64,000 bases of DNA from Dellaglioa algida DSM 15638 (GCF_001434695.1 NZ_AZDI01000004.1:1-64000); one strand, 5' to 3'. Shown: positions 1 to 10,585, counted from the stretch's first letter. Numbers and translations: made by a program. The notes: generated from the sequence alone by a model not told the origin.

Positions 1-212
1 CTTTTGACAACTTTTATATCATATCAATTATCTCATTAATTGTCAAGAACTTTTTTATTCTTAATTAATGATTATTTTTGAATTAGTTGTTTACTGCTGA
101 AGCAACGTTTATTACTTTACCAAGAATAAAAGGTTTCGTCAAGCTTTTAATTGAAATAAATTTAAAAATATGGATGTAATCGGATACACCTTGCATATTA
201 CTCCATTTTAAC
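1..212. other. Left-edge intergenic DNA without a recognised gene
   Basis: No open frame of useful length or RNA gene is visible. A TTGACA hexamer at about 5-10 is followed 18 bases later by TTATCT, a possible plus-strand promoter, and an inverted copy (TTGTCAA) lies near 39-45. With no gene downstream on the plus strand this may be chance. A minus-strand gene may begin beyond the left edge. Confidence 0.3.
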
Positions 213-213
213 C

Positions 214-264
214 AAAAATAATCTCAAAAATAGACTGTTAATCCTATTTTTGAGATTATTTTTT
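214..264 (-). terminator. Rho-independent terminator of tyrS
   Basis: A near-perfect inverted repeat with 19-20 bp arms (AATAATCTCAAAAATAG and its complement) has T-rich tracts on both sides. It lies about 40 bases past the tyrS stop codon and could work in either direction. Confidence 0.8.
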
Positions 265-306
265 CAGTAATTTATCGTTAGTTCACGCAATTTATTTCAT
301 TCGTGC

Positions 307-1563
307 TTATCCGTTAACACGTCCTAGCCAATATTTCTTTTTACCACGACGAATAATCACAAACTTACCATCAAATTCTTTTTCTGGGTTGATTACAAAA
401 TCTAAATCTTGAATTTTTTCTCCATTAATCCGGATAGCTCCATTTGTAATATCTTCGCGCGCTTGTCTTTTCGATGATTCTATTTTTGTATTTACTAGCA
501 ACTCGACAATATTTTCTGGTTCGGCTGCCAATTCAACTGACGGCATATTTTTGAATCCTTGTTCGATTTCGCTTGTCGTCAGTTCCTTCACTTCTCCCGA
601 AAATAATGCCGCAGAAATATGCTCAGCTTCTATTACTGCTTCCGGGCTATGAACAAATTCCGTTACTTCACGTGCCAAACGACGTTGTGCTTCACGTTTT
701 TCTGGAGCAGTTTCCACTGATTTCTGGTACTCTGCAATTTGGTCCGACGTTAAAAATGTGAAGAATTTCAAATACTTCACAACATCTCTGTCATCCTGGT
801 TTAACCAGAATTGATAGAATTCATATGGCGTCGTTTTTTCTGGATTTAACCAAACTGCGCCACCAGCTGTTTTACCAAATTTCGTTCCATCAGCTTTAAG
901 CATTAACGGAATTGTTAGTCCATAAGCCTTTGTATCAGATCCAAGTTCTTTATGAATTAAATCAATTCCGGCCGTAATATTACCCCATTGATCGGCCCCA
1001 CCAATTTGCAATTGAACATCATGATGTCTAAGTAAATGTAAAAAATCGACTGATTGTAAAATTTGGTACGTAAACTCAGTGAATGAAATACCCACTTCTA
1101 AACGACTTGCAACAACATCTTTCGCCAGCATACTGTTTACATTAAACAACTTACCGTAATCACGTAAGAAATCCAGAAGGCTAATTTTTGATAACCAATC
1201 GTAATTATTCACAATTGAAATATTTGAATCTTGTCCAAATAGCTTAGTCATTTGTGCAGTAAGTGCTTGTTCATTATGATGAACTTGTTCCATCGATTGG
1301 AGGACGCGTTCCGAATTCTTACCACTTGGATCACCAATCGAACCTGTCCCCCCGCCAATGATGATATATGGATGATGGCCTGCTAATTGAAATCTTTTTA
1401 GCATCATAAATGGAATTAAGTGTCCAATATGCATACTATCACCCGTTGGATCAACCCCACAATACAAGCCAACTGATTTTTCCGCAGTTAATTCGCGTAA
1501 CCCGTCTTCATCTGTTGTTTGGTTAATTGCATCGCGCCATTCTAGTTCGTCAATAATATTCAT
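307..1563 (-). CDS. tyrS: Tyrosyl-tRNA synthetase
   Basis: The product charges tRNA-Tyr with tyrosine in the cytoplasm. The 418-residue protein is the usual length for bacterial TyrRS. The class I HIGH signature appears as HIGHL at residues 45-49, with GVDPT just before it. The second signature, the KMSKS equivalent, is KFGKT at about 228-232. A C-terminal S4-type RNA-binding domain follows from about residue 350 (SKRQAREDITNGAIRINGE). A Shine-Dalgarno AGGAGG lies directly upstream of the ATG. Expression is governed by the Tyr T-box leader immediately upstream. The gene is monocistronic between that leader and its own terminator. Confidence 0.97.
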   Translation of the reverse strand: MNIIDELEWRDAINQTTDEDGLRELTAEKSVGLYCGVDPTGDSMHIGHLIPFMMLKRFQLAGHHPYIIIGGGTGSIGDPSGKNSERVLQSMEQVHHNEQALTAQMTKLFGQDSNISIVNNYDWLSKISLLDFLRDYGKLFNVNSMLAKDVVASRLEVGISFTEFTYQILQSVDFLHLLRHHDVQLQIGGADQWGNITAGIDLIHKELGSDTKAYGLTIPLMLKADGTKFGKTAGGAVWLNPEKTTPYEFYQFWLNQDDRDVVKYLKFFTFLTSDQIAEYQKSVETAPEKREAQRRLAREVTEFVHSPEAVIEAEHISAALFSGEVKELTTSEIEQGFKNMPSVELAAEPENIVELLVNTKIESSKRQAREDITNGAIRINGEKIQDLDFVINPEKEFDGKFVIIRRGKKKYWLGRVNG

Positions 1564-1594
1564 TTCTGTTTCCTCCTATATAATATAAGTATAA

Positions 1595-1835
1595 AAAAAT
1601 CCCTAATATCTAAAAAAGATATTAGGGACGAATTAATTTCCGCGTTACCACCCAAGTTATTATCTACTATATATAGTAGATAATCGCTTAATCATCGTTA
1701 ACGAGATGAATCGTTGACAGCTCCATAGCGTACTTCACTCATCGACAATTCCTGATTTACAGCGGCCATCAGGTTTCTTTAAAATTGGTCGAAAAGCTAC
1801 TGAACTACTTCATCGCTTATAGCTACAATATACGT
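1595..1835 (-). promoter_or_regulatory. Tyr-specific T-box leader of tyrS
   Basis: On the minus strand the leader carries the conserved T-box/antiterminator sequence GGGTGGTAACGCGG (1638-1653). It is followed by a terminator hairpin at 1601-1627 ending in a T run. Stem I is closed by AGCGATGAAG pairing towards GTACGCT, and the specifier loop presents UAC (1730-1732), a tyrosine codon. A further hairpin (TATCTACTAT/ATAGTAGATA, about 1661-1682) sits between stem I and the antiterminator. Uncharged tRNA-Tyr should allow read-through into tyrS. The outer boundaries are estimates. Confidence 0.93.
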
Positions 1836-1966
1836 AAATAGTGCCTAAATGTCAATTTTAATCGTTGAATTTCGTCACCCGAAAAGAGGGTCGTTATTGC
1901 ATTCCACCCGTTTATTCGATACAATTCACTTACAAATTAAAAGTAACTAGGAAGAAGATGAGTCCA

Positions 1967-2932
1967 ATGACACAAAATGAAACAATGTCAGCCGTTGTGA
2001 TCGATGAGTTTGGCGGACAAGACCAACTCAAACAACGCGATGTCCCAATGCCCGAAATGACCGCGGACCAAGTAATCGTGAAAGAAAAAGCGGCCGGAAT
2101 CAACCCTGTTGACTGGAAAACACGTGAAGGTTATTTGCAGCCCATGTTTAAATGGCCATTTCCTATTATCTTAGGTTGGGACGTAGCCGGTGTTATCACT
2201 GAAGTTGGTTCTAACGTAACCGACTGGAAAGTTGGCGATCGTGTTTTCGCTCGCCCAGCCACTACCCGTTTTGGCACATACGCGGAATACACAGCTGTTG
2301 ATGCTAACTTACTTGCCCCTAAACCTGAAAATATCAGTTTTGAAGAAGCAGCAGCTGTTCCTTTAGCCGGCTTAACTGCATGGCAAGCACTCTTTGACCA
2401 CGGCCACCTACAAAAAGGTGAAAAAGTATTTATCCATGCCGGATCAGGTGGCGTTGGTTCTTTTGCAATTCAACTCGCTAAATCTATTGGCGCTTATGTC
2501 ATTACAACGACTAGCTCAACGAATATTGATTTCGTTAAAGCACTTGGTGCTGATCAAGTAATCGATTACCATGAAACAGATTTTACCGAAGTTTTAAAAG
2601 ATATTGATCTTGTCGTTGATACAATTGGCGGCGAAGCTCAGGAAAAATCGGTCAGCATCTTAAAACACGGTTCCGGTCGAATGGTTTCTATTACCGGAAC
2701 CGCCGCTGAAAAAACGGCCAGTCTTGCCGAAAATCGTAATGTCCGTTTTGAATCAATTTGGTTAGACCCAAACGGTGCAGAACTAACTAAATTAGCTAAT
2801 ATGCTTGAAAATGGCACTTTAAAAGTAACGTTAGACTCAGTCTACAAGTTCTCGGCAGAAGGCGTGGCTGAAGCTCATGATCGCAGTGAATCACATCACG
2901 CGCTTGGTAAAATTGTGGTTCGCTTCAAATAA
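1967..2932 (+). CDS. NADPH-dependent quinone oxidoreductase-like protein (MDR superfamily)
   Basis: This is a medium-chain dehydrogenase/reductase of the zinc-independent quinone oxidoreductase branch. It has an N-terminal GroES-like fold (AVVIDEFGG, GINPVDWKTREG, GWDVAGVITEVG). A Rossmann domain follows with the glycine-rich loop HAGSGGVGSFAIQLAK. The zinc-binding cysteines of alcohol dehydrogenases are absent. The frame is open back to 1865. The ATG at 1967 was chosen because GGAAGAAG ends nine bases upstream, whereas the ATG at 1958 abuts the same motif; the family-like start at 1985 has no ribosome-binding site. The substrate is unknown. The gene stands alone and ends at a strong terminator. 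Confidence 0.85.
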   Translation: MTQNETMSAVVIDEFGGQDQLKQRDVPMPEMTADQVIVKEKAAGINPVDWKTREGYLQPMFKWPFPIILGWDVAGVITEVGSNVTDWKVGDRVFARPATTRFGTYAEYTAVDANLLAPKPENISFEEAAAVPLAGLTAWQALFDHGHLQKGEKVFIHAGSGGVGSFAIQLAKSIGAYVITTTSSTNIDFVKALGADQVIDYHETDFTEVLKDIDLVVDTIGGEAQEKSVSILKHGSGRMVSITGTAAEKTASLAENRNVRFESIWLDPNGAELTKLANMLENGTLKVTLDSVYKFSAEGVAEAHDRSESHHALGKIVVRFK

Positions 2933-2949
2933 TTTAATTGTTTCTTTAA

Positions 2950-2985
2950 AATAACTCAGGCAATCATGTCTGAGTTATTTTTTTA
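2950..2985 (+). terminator. Terminator after the quinone oxidoreductase gene
   Basis: Inverted repeat AATAACTCAG...CTGAGTTATT followed by a T run, 17 bases past the stop codon. Confidence 0.85.
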
Positions 2986-2994
2986 CTACTAAAA

Positions 2995-3008
2995 AGTAAG
3001 TGCTTTCA
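2995..3008 (-). promoter_or_regulatory. Candidate cre (CcpA) box upstream of pyruvate oxidase
   Basis: Read on the minus strand, TGAAAGCACTTACT matches the cre consensus TGWAARCGYTWNCW at all but one position (A for G in the central CG). It lies about 70 bases before the pyruvate oxidase start, in the promoter region. Pyruvate oxidases of lactobacilli are commonly under carbon catabolite control. Confidence 0.5.
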
Positions 3009-3079
3009 CTAGTATTAATTTACTGATAGTTCTATAATATTTTTATAGAATAAAATTTGCAAAAAGGGGACTTGCTATT

Positions 3080-4819
3080 ATGTCAGAAAAAATTAATGCT
3101 TCAGACGCAATGCTTAAAGTTTTAGAAGATTGGGGCGTTAAAACCGTCTACGGATTACCAGGTGGCTCATTTGATTCAACAATGAATGCCTTACATAACC
3201 GTAAAGATACCATTAATTATGTTCAAGTACGTCATGAAGAAGTTGGGGCACTTGCTGCAGCCGGTGAAGCTAAAGTAACCGGAAAATTAGGTGTTGCTTT
3301 TGGTTCAGCTGGCCCTGGCGCCGTTCATCTATTGAATGGTCTTTATGACGCTAAATATGATGGCGTTCCGGTTCTTGCCCTAGTTGGGCAAGTCGGCACA
3401 CAAATGATGAATACAAATTACTTCCAAGAAATGAACGAAAATCCAATGTTTGAAGACGTTTCTGTCTACAACCGAACGGCCACAACGCCTGAAAATTTGC
3501 CCGTTGTTGTTGATGAAGCAATTCGTCAAGCTTACAAATACAACGGTGTGGCTGTTGTTACCATTCCAACTGATCTTGGTTGGCAAGAAATTGACGATAC
3601 ATTTGTATCAACAGCTACAAATTATCAAAAACCACTTTACCCAATGCCTCGCGATAAACAAATTCAAGATGCTTTAGACATTTTGACAACGGCTAAAACA
3701 CCTATTATTTATGCTGGTAAAGGAATTCGTGGTGCCGGTAAGGAGTTAATTGCATTATCTGAAAAATTGTCACTACCAATTGCAACATCTGCACTTGCAA
3801 AAACAATTATTCCTGATGATTACAAAGCTTATATGGGTTCAGCAGGCCGTGTAGCTAATAAACCTGGTGTTGATCTTCTTCGCGCAGCAGATGCCGTGCT
3901 CTTTATTGGATCTGACTTCCCATTTGGTGGCTATTTCTTTGCCCCAGATGCCAAATTTATCCAAGTCGATATTGATTCTGAAAAATTAGGTAAACGTCAT
4001 GCTGTTGATGTTCCTATCTTAGCGGATGCCAAGGAAACCTTAATCGCATTAAATGATGCAGTTAAAACACCAATTGCACCAACAAAATGGTATAAAGCAT
4101 CAATTGCAAATAAAGAAAATTGGATGAAATGGGTTGAAAGTTTCAACGAAGACGACAGTATGCCACTTCGTTTCGAACCTGTTTTCAATGAAATCAACAA
4201 AATTAAAGATGACGATGCTATTTTCCAAATTGATGTGGGTAACGCAACTGTAGAAGCAATGCGTTTCTTGCGTCTTGGCGAAAAAAATAAATTCACGACG
4301 TCTGCATGGTACGCCACAATGGGTTATGCATTACCTGCCGCAATTGGTGCGCAATCAGCATTCCCAGATCGCCAAGTCTTCTCGATTTCCGGTGATGGTG
4401 GTTGGACTATGGTTATGCAAGACGTTTTAACGCAAGTTAAATACAATATGCCGATCATTAACGTTGTCCTAAGTAATAAGGAACTCGGGTTCATTCGCGC
4501 CGAACAAGATGATAAGCAACAACCACATTCAGGTGTTGATTTAATTGACGCCGATTGGGGTGGTATTGCGAACAACATGGGTGCAAAAGGTTATACCGTC
4601 CGGACATTGGCAGAATTAAAAACTGCCTTTGCTGAAGCCAAGGGTTCTAAAGTACCAGTTGTTATTGACGTTAAGGTAACGTCAGATCGTCCACTTCCCG
4701 TTGAACAACTTGTTATTGATTCCAAAACACAAGATCCAGAAGCTGTTAAAGCTTTCGTTAAAGAGTATCAAGCAGAAGGATTAATTCCATTCCGCGAAAT
4801 TCTTGAAAACCAAAATTAA
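3080..4819 (+). CDS. pox: Pyruvate oxidase
   Basis: This is a thiamine-diphosphate and FAD enzyme that oxidises pyruvate with phosphate and oxygen to acetyl phosphate, CO2 and hydrogen peroxide. The 579-residue length matches lactobacillal Pox/SpxB. The N-terminal TPP-binding domain includes the catalytic glutamate region (VQVRHEEVGALAAAGEA). The middle FAD-binding domain contains YAGKGIRGAG and GSDFPFGGYFFA. The C-terminal TPP motif is GDGGW followed about 25 residues later by N (near residues 440-470). AAAGGGG precedes the ATG. It is monocistronic, with a possible upstream cre box. The product would yield extra ATP through acetate kinase during aerobic growth and a peroxide by-product. Confidence 0.95.
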   Translation: MSEKINASDAMLKVLEDWGVKTVYGLPGGSFDSTMNALHNRKDTINYVQVRHEEVGALAAAGEAKVTGKLGVAFGSAGPGAVHLLNGLYDAKYDGVPVLALVGQVGTQMMNTNYFQEMNENPMFEDVSVYNRTATTPENLPVVVDEAIRQAYKYNGVAVVTIPTDLGWQEIDDTFVSTATNYQKPLYPMPRDKQIQDALDILTTAKTPIIYAGKGIRGAGKELIALSEKLSLPIATSALAKTIIPDDYKAYMGSAGRVANKPGVDLLRAADAVLFIGSDFPFGGYFFAPDAKFIQVDIDSEKLGKRHAVDVPILADAKETLIALNDAVKTPIAPTKWYKASIANKENWMKWVESFNEDDSMPLRFEPVFNEINKIKDDDAIFQIDVGNATVEAMRFLRLGEKNKFTTSAWYATMGYALPAAIGAQSAFPDRQVFSISGDGGWTMVMQDVLTQVKYNMPIINVVLSNKELGFIRAEQDDKQQPHSGVDLIDADWGGIANNMGAKGYTVRTLAELKTAFAEAKGSKVPVVIDVKVTSDRPLPVEQLVIDSKTQDPEAVKAFVKEYQAEGLIPFREILENQN

Positions 4820-4839
4820 TTTAACTTAATCTAAGGATT

Positions 4840-4871
4840 CCCAAGTGAGTATTATGCTTGGGGTTCTTTTT
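4840..4871 (+). terminator. Terminator of the pyruvate oxidase gene
   Basis: CCCAAG...CTTGGG stem followed by a long T run, 20 bases after the stop codon. Confidence 0.8.
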
Positions 4872-4903
4872 TTATTAATTACTTTATTTTTGTAATCAAA
4901 ACC

Positions 4904-4950
4904 TAAATAAGCGCGTTTCATCAGATTAATTGATGAGACGCGCTTATTTT
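4904..4950 (-). terminator. Terminator of the beta-glucoside operon
   Basis: A long hairpin (AAATAAGCGCGT..TCATCA / TGATGA..ACGCGCTTATTT, one internal mismatch region) lies between the convergent pox and phospho-beta-glucosidase genes. A-rich and T-rich flanks suggest it works in both directions. Confidence 0.75.
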
Positions 4951-4990
4951 TTCATAATTCACTAAATGTCCAATAACTATTAAATTTACG

Positions 4991-6418
<1,428 letters not shown>

Positions 6419-6427
6419 TTACTCCTC

Positions 6428-8275
6428 CTAAACTTTAATTACCAATATATCTTCGCCCTTAGTAATAACTCCAGATTTTATAACTTCAATTGAGTCATAT
6501 TGTGCGGTATTAGTAATAACAACGGGAACTTGGGTTAAATAACCCGCCTCTTCTATCTTTTCTTTGTCAAAAGTCACTAATAACTGCCCTTTAGAAATGA
6601 TGTCATTCGTTTCAATTAACGTTTCGAAATATTTTCCGTTTAATTCAACGGTGTTTAACCCAATATGAATTAAAACTTCAACGCCAGTATCAGACACAAG
6701 TCCAATTGCATGCTTCGTTGGGAAAACGGCAACCACTTTTCCGTCAAATGGTGCATAGACTTCACCCACTGAAGGATTGACAGCAAATCCTTTACCCAAT
6801 GCCTCCGATGCAAAAGCCTCATCGGCCACTTCACTTAAAGGCATAATTGTTCCAGATAAGGGACTAGCCATATGCGTATTTTCTAAAATAACTGTTTTAA
6901 TTTCTGTAATTTCTTCTTCTTTTTCAAATTTAAAACTTAATATATATGTCACTATGGCCGTTACAACTGCTGATATTATTAAGGCAATAATAATATTCCA
7001 AAAAAATTTCATTGTATCGTTACCAATGTATAATAATATTGCTGGTATCCCAGAAGAACCTGTTGCAAAACGATGTGTATTCGTTAATCCTGCGTATAGC
7101 CCACCAGATGCACCACCAATCATAGAAGCAATAAGTGGATATTTTTTAGGCAAATTAACGCCATAAAGCACAGGTTCAGTAATACCCATAAATGCCGTAA
7201 TTGATCCCGAAATGGCTAACTGCTTTACTTTTTTATTTTTTGTTCGGAAAGCTACTACCGCGGAAGCCGTTGCCTGCGCAATATTAGAAACTAACGCACC
7301 CGGTCCAAAGATGCTGTCGTACCCTAGTTGAGACATTTGCATTACTCCAAGTGGTGCAACACCGTTATGTAGTCCAAACATCACCATAATTGGTAATAGC
7401 CCTCCAATTAAAACGGCTGGAACCCAACTCGCGTTAACACTTAAAAAAGTAAAGAATGTTGCCAGATACCCACCCAAAATACTACCTATAGGACCCAAGA
7501 CAGAAAATGCTAATGTTCCCATAATAAGGAAAGTTAACATTGGCACAAATACTAACTCGACTGATTTCGGTATCAACTTTTCCAAATATTTTTCAACATA
7601 CGATTGAACGATAATAATTATCAAAATCGGAATAACAGACCCCGTATAGGTTGTTAGGGTGAAAGGTATAATTTCAAAAAAATTAACTGGCTGTCCCGCA
7701 CTAACCAGTGCACCCCAATTTGGATGCATCATCATAGCCGCGACAGAAACCGCAAGTATTGGGTTACTCCTTAACTTCTGAGCAACTGTGAAGGCTAAAA
7801 TCATTGGTAGAAAGAAGAAAACGCCATCCGCAAAAAGATTAAACATATAATAAGTCTGAGAATCTGTTGATACTACCTTAAATACCACCAGAAGTGCCAG
7901 AACAGCTTTAACCATCCCTGCTCCGGAAAGTGCCGGAATAATCGGTTGAAAGCTACCCGATATAAAATCAATAATTGTTGAAAAAATGCCTTTTTTCTCT
8001 GAGTCATTATTGTTATGTTGCTGTCCATCAATATTTTTTTCAACTTCTTCAAAAACATCCTTCACATGTGTTCCAATAACCACTTGTTGAACACCAGCAT
8101 TATTAATATACTTGGCAACTCCATCCAAATCTTCTAACTTTTCTACATTAATTTTTGACTCATTAGACACTTTAAACCGTAATCTAGTTTGGCAATGATA
8201 CGCATCAGTAATGTTCTCTTTACCACCCAGTTCTTCTACAATATTTTTAGCTAATTTATCATATTTTTTACTCAT
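6428..8275 (-). CDS. Beta-glucoside PTS transporter, EIIBCA fusion
   Basis: This membrane permease phosphorylates beta-glucosides during uptake. The 615 residues hold three domains in order. EIIB is at 1-90 with the phosphorylation cysteine in the motif DAYHCQTRLRF. EIIC is at about 100-460 with roughly ten hydrophobic segments and the conserved GITEPVLYGVNLP. EIIA is at about 480-615 with the phospho-histidine region VEVLIHIGLNTVELNG. The architecture equals BglP/BglF. It is the first gene of the operon with the GH1 enzyme. Its promoter region carries a perfect cre box and a palindrome that could bind the neighbouring RpiR-type regulator. Confidence 0.95.
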   Translation of the reverse strand: MSKKYDKLAKNIVEELGGKENITDAYHCQTRLRFKVSNESKINVEKLEDLDGVAKYINNAGVQQVVIGTHVKDVFEEVEKNIDGQQHNNNDSEKKGIFSTIIDFISGSFQPIIPALSGAGMVKAVLALLVVFKVVSTDSQTYYMFNLFADGVFFFLPMILAFTVAQKLRSNPILAVSVAAMMMHPNWGALVSAGQPVNFFEIIPFTLTTYTGSVIPILIIIIVQSYVEKYLEKLIPKSVELVFVPMLTFLIMGTLAFSVLGPIGSILGGYLATFFTFLSVNASWVPAVLIGGLLPIMVMFGLHNGVAPLGVMQMSQLGYDSIFGPGALVSNIAQATASAVVAFRTKNKKVKQLAISGSITAFMGITEPVLYGVNLPKKYPLIASMIGGASGGLYAGLTNTHRFATGSSGIPAILLYIGNDTMKFFWNIIIALIISAVVTAIVTYILSFKFEKEEEITEIKTVILENTHMASPLSGTIMPLSEVADEAFASEALGKGFAVNPSVGEVYAPFDGKVVAVFPTKHAIGLVSDTGVEVLIHIGLNTVELNGKYFETLIETNDIISKGQLLVTFDKEKIEEAGYLTQVPVVITNTAQYDSIEVIKSGVITKGEDILVIKV

Positions 8276-8360
8276 AAAGTCACCCCTAATATTTTTTTGA
8301 ATCTATATATTGTCTTATTTCATACATCATATTTTCCCTTAATTTCAATTTACCATTAAG

Positions 8361-8374
8361 AGATAGCGCTTTCA
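8361..8374 (-). promoter_or_regulatory. cre (CcpA) box of the beta-glucoside operon
   Basis: On the minus strand TGAAAGCGCTATCT fits all positions of the TGWAARCGYTWNCW consensus. It lies about 90 bases upstream of the PTS start codon, so carbon catabolite repression of the operon is expected. Confidence 0.75.
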
Positions 8375-8391
8375 ATATCATTAGGGTATGT

Positions 8392-8405
8392 TGAAATACG
8401 TTTCA
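8392..8405. promoter_or_regulatory. Palindrome TGAAATACGTTTCA, candidate RpiR-type operator
   Basis: TGAAA and TTTCA half-sites are separated by four bases, and further TTTCA/TGAAA halves follow within 35 bases (near 8411 and 8433). The site is upstream of the PTS operon and next to a MurR/RpiR regulator gene. Binding is inferred from position only. Confidence 0.4.
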
Positions 8406-8478
8406 TTCTATTTCAAAATCAACTTGTTTTGATGAAATAAATTTTACAAACTAATCCGTTTTTAATAATGTATTACAC

Positions 8479-8546
8479 CAAAAAAGACTCGAAAAAATAA
8501 TTCTTATAATGATGTCATTGTAAGAATTATTTTTTCGAGTCTTTTT
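8479..8546 (-). terminator. Long terminator hairpin of the RpiR regulator gene
   Basis: Perfect 27-bp arms (from AAAAAAGACTCG to its complement) enclose a 14-base loop. The element stands just after the minus-strand regulator gene and has T runs on either strand. Confidence 0.85.
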
Positions 8547-8554
8547 TTCTACTT

Positions 8555-9445
8555 TTAAAGATCTTCCGATATATCCATAAACGTTGTTTTTCTCAATCCT
8601 TCCAAATGGCGAGAATCATTTATCTTTGTTTGCAAATTTTCATCATAGTTTAAAGAAAATAGTTTGGCATATAATACATTTAAAATAAACCGAATAGATT
8701 CCTCTGTGGAAAAATTAGCTATCTTAGAATATAATCTCTCTCTACTAGCTATATTCAAGGAAATTGTTGAATACTTTCTTAAATAGTTTTCCCCACCTCC
8801 GGTAATACTAATTATTGGTACTTTATTTTTCAACAAAATACTAACATTTTTCATTGGATATGTCTCCGGATTGTCTCCAGAATATGATATGATTACGGCG
8901 CAATCTTGGTTTGTTAAGGAATTAGCTATTAATCCAGCCTCATCTGCATTGGTGACTAAAGATCGTTTATAAATTGTGTTCAAATTTCTTTTAAAAGATT
9001 CTCCTAAATATGAATTGGGACTTCTACCAAAGATAACAGTTGTATTAGCCTGATTAATGATGTCAGATGACTTATCCATATCAGAAAGCGAAATCAGGGA
9101 GGCTGTTTCCTTAATGGTTTGCATACTTAAATCAGCAAGATTCTCAATAATTTGTAAGGTGTCAGCAGACTTATCAAAAGGTAAATTAAAATTAGCGTCC
9201 AAGTTTGTCTCATCAAACTGTGCCACCTCATGCGCAAAAGCATATGTGAATTCTTTCCATCCGGAATAATCAAAATATTTTGCAAACCGTACGAGCGTCG
9301 GCTTAGATGTATGTGTCATACCGGCAATCTCTTCCATCGAATAACCGGATATTTTTTCTCTATTTGCTAAAATAAATTCTCCAATCGTTCTTCTAGCATC
9401 ATTTTGTTTAAAAACTGCTTCTTCAATTTTTTGAAAAAGGTACAT
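8555..9445 (-). CDS. MurR/RpiR-family transcriptional regulator
   Basis: The protein has the RpiR layout. An N-terminal helix-turn-helix at about residues 25-75 (YSMEEIAGMTHTSKPTLVRFAKYFDYSGWKEF) precedes a SIS phosphosugar-binding domain at about 120-260 (VIFGRSPNSYLGESF, CAVIISYSGDNPET, VPIISITG). Such regulators sense a phosphorylated sugar. Its place directly upstream of the beta-glucoside PTS operon, in the same orientation, suggests that operon as target. The ATG at 9445 was chosen over the in-frame GTG at 9454 because the purine-rich GGAAGGG sits at good distance from the ATG and abuts the GTG. It has its own terminator, so it is a separate transcription unit. Confidence 0.88.
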   Translation of the reverse strand: MYLFQKIEEAVFKQNDARRTIGEFILANREKISGYSMEEIAGMTHTSKPTLVRFAKYFDYSGWKEFTYAFAHEVAQFDETNLDANFNLPFDKSADTLQIIENLADLSMQTIKETASLISLSDMDKSSDIINQANTTVIFGRSPNSYLGESFKRNLNTIYKRSLVTNADEAGLIANSLTNQDCAVIISYSGDNPETYPMKNVSILLKNKVPIISITGGGENYLRKYSTISLNIASRERLYSKIANFSTEESIRFILNVLYAKLFSLNYDENLQTKINDSRHLEGLRKTTFMDISEDL

Positions 9446-9540
9446 TCCACTCACCCTTCCACGTTTATTTAAATTGTTATCGTTTATAACCCACAGTATT
9501 ATAATATGAAAAATGTGAATATTTTATTTACAAAGTAGTT

Positions 9541-9573
9541 AAAAAAAGATTTCCGACAATCTGTCGAAAACCT
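9541..9573 (-). terminator. Terminator of the aldo/keto reductase gene
   Basis: On the minus strand, AGGTTTTCGACA and TGTCGGAAATCT pair with a few G-U wobbles and run into seven Ts, directly after the stop codon. Confidence 0.8.
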
Positions 9574-9578
9574 TTCTT

Positions 9579-10553
9579 CTATCCTAATATATTATCGATT
9601 TCTGCTAACTCTGCGGCGCTGAACTCTAGGTGTTCTAGCGCTTTTAAGTTATCCATTAATTGGCTTACACGACTCGCACCAATAATGACCGATGAAACTG
9701 AATCATCTTTTAAATCCCATGATAAAGCCATTTCTGCTAACGTTTGTCCTCGGTTGATTGCTACTTCGTTCAGGCCTTTAACCTGAACAATTGTTTTTTC
9801 AACGCGCTCTTCCTTCAAAGAATCAAATTTTTTCACACGTGAATCATCAGGAATACCATTTAAATAACGATCCGTTAATAATCCTTGTGCTAATGGGCTA
9901 AATGCAACTGTCCCAATCTGTTCCTGCTTCAATATATCTTTTAGTCCATCCTCAATCCAACGATCTAACAAGTTATACCGTGGTTGATGAACGACAATTG
10001 GCGTATGTTTTGCTTTCAAGAGCTGAATCATTTTTTCAGCTTCTGGCGCACGATAATTGGAAATCCCGACATACAATGCCTTACCTTGACGCACTAACAA
10101 GTCCAAGGCCTCTGCCGTTTCTTCCAACGGTGTATCAGGATCTGGGCGATGATGATAGAAAATATCGACGTAATCCAACTGCATCCGTTCCAATGATTGA
10201 TCCATGCTAGCAAATAAATTTTTCTTTGAACCCCATTCGCCGTACGGACCCGGCCACATATAATAGCCAGCCTTCGTCGAAATAACCATTTCATCTCGAT
10301 GTGTGCTTAAGTCCTCACGTAAAATACGGCCGAAATTTTTCTCGGCGGCACCATCTCCATAGTTGTTTGCCAAATCAAAGTAAGTAATGCCGTTATCAAA
10401 TGCTGTTTCAATAATATCTTTTTGCGTGCTTAATGGTGTTTCATCACCAAAATTTTTCCATAACCCTAGTGCAATTGCGGATACTTTTAAGCCACTATTA
10501 CCCAAGCGGTTATAAATCATTTTATCGTAACGTTTTTCATTCGCCTGATACAT
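9579..10553 (-). CDS. Aldo/keto reductase
   Basis: This is an NADPH-dependent oxidoreductase of the AKR superfamily, closest in pattern to the YghZ/L-glyceraldehyde 3-phosphate reductase or Kv-beta-like branch. The start region reads YNRLGNSGLKVSAIALGLW. The catalytic tetrad is visible as D in ITYFDLANNYG with its Tyr four residues on, K in VISTKAG and H in DIFYHHRPD. The cofactor end is marked by SSVIIGASRVSQL. The open frame reaches 10613, but GGAGGG placed six bases before the ATG at 10553 decides this start. It is monocistronic with a near-perfect cre box in its promoter. The physiological substrate is unknown. Confidence 0.9.
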   Translation of the reverse strand: MYQANEKRYDKMIYNRLGNSGLKVSAIALGLWKNFGDETPLSTQKDIIETAFDNGITYFDLANNYGDGAAEKNFGRILREDLSTHRDEMVISTKAGYYMWPGPYGEWGSKKNLFASMDQSLERMQLDYVDIFYHHRPDPDTPLEETAEALDLLVRQGKALYVGISNYRAPEAEKMIQLLKAKHTPIVVHQPRYNLLDRWIEDGLKDILKQEQIGTVAFSPLAQGLLTDRYLNGIPDDSRVKKFDSLKEERVEKTIVQVKGLNEVAINRGQTLAEMALSWDLKDDSVSSVIIGASRVSQLMDNLKALEHLEFSAAELAEIDNILG

Positions 10554-10585
10554 AAACATCCCTCCAAATATAATTACAATTTTAA

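Noticed and set aside
666..682. TTCACGTGCC inside tyrS, considered as a fourth parS site
   Set aside because: Several mismatches to the 16-bp consensus and within conserved coding sequence.
3997..4578. Minus-strand frames within pyruvate oxidase
   Set aside because: Antisense to a gene with complete TPP and FAD motifs; no independent signals.
6777..7166. 129-codon plus-strand frame inside the PTS gene
   Set aside because: Fully antisense to a well-supported EIIBCA gene; no ribosome-binding site or family resemblance.
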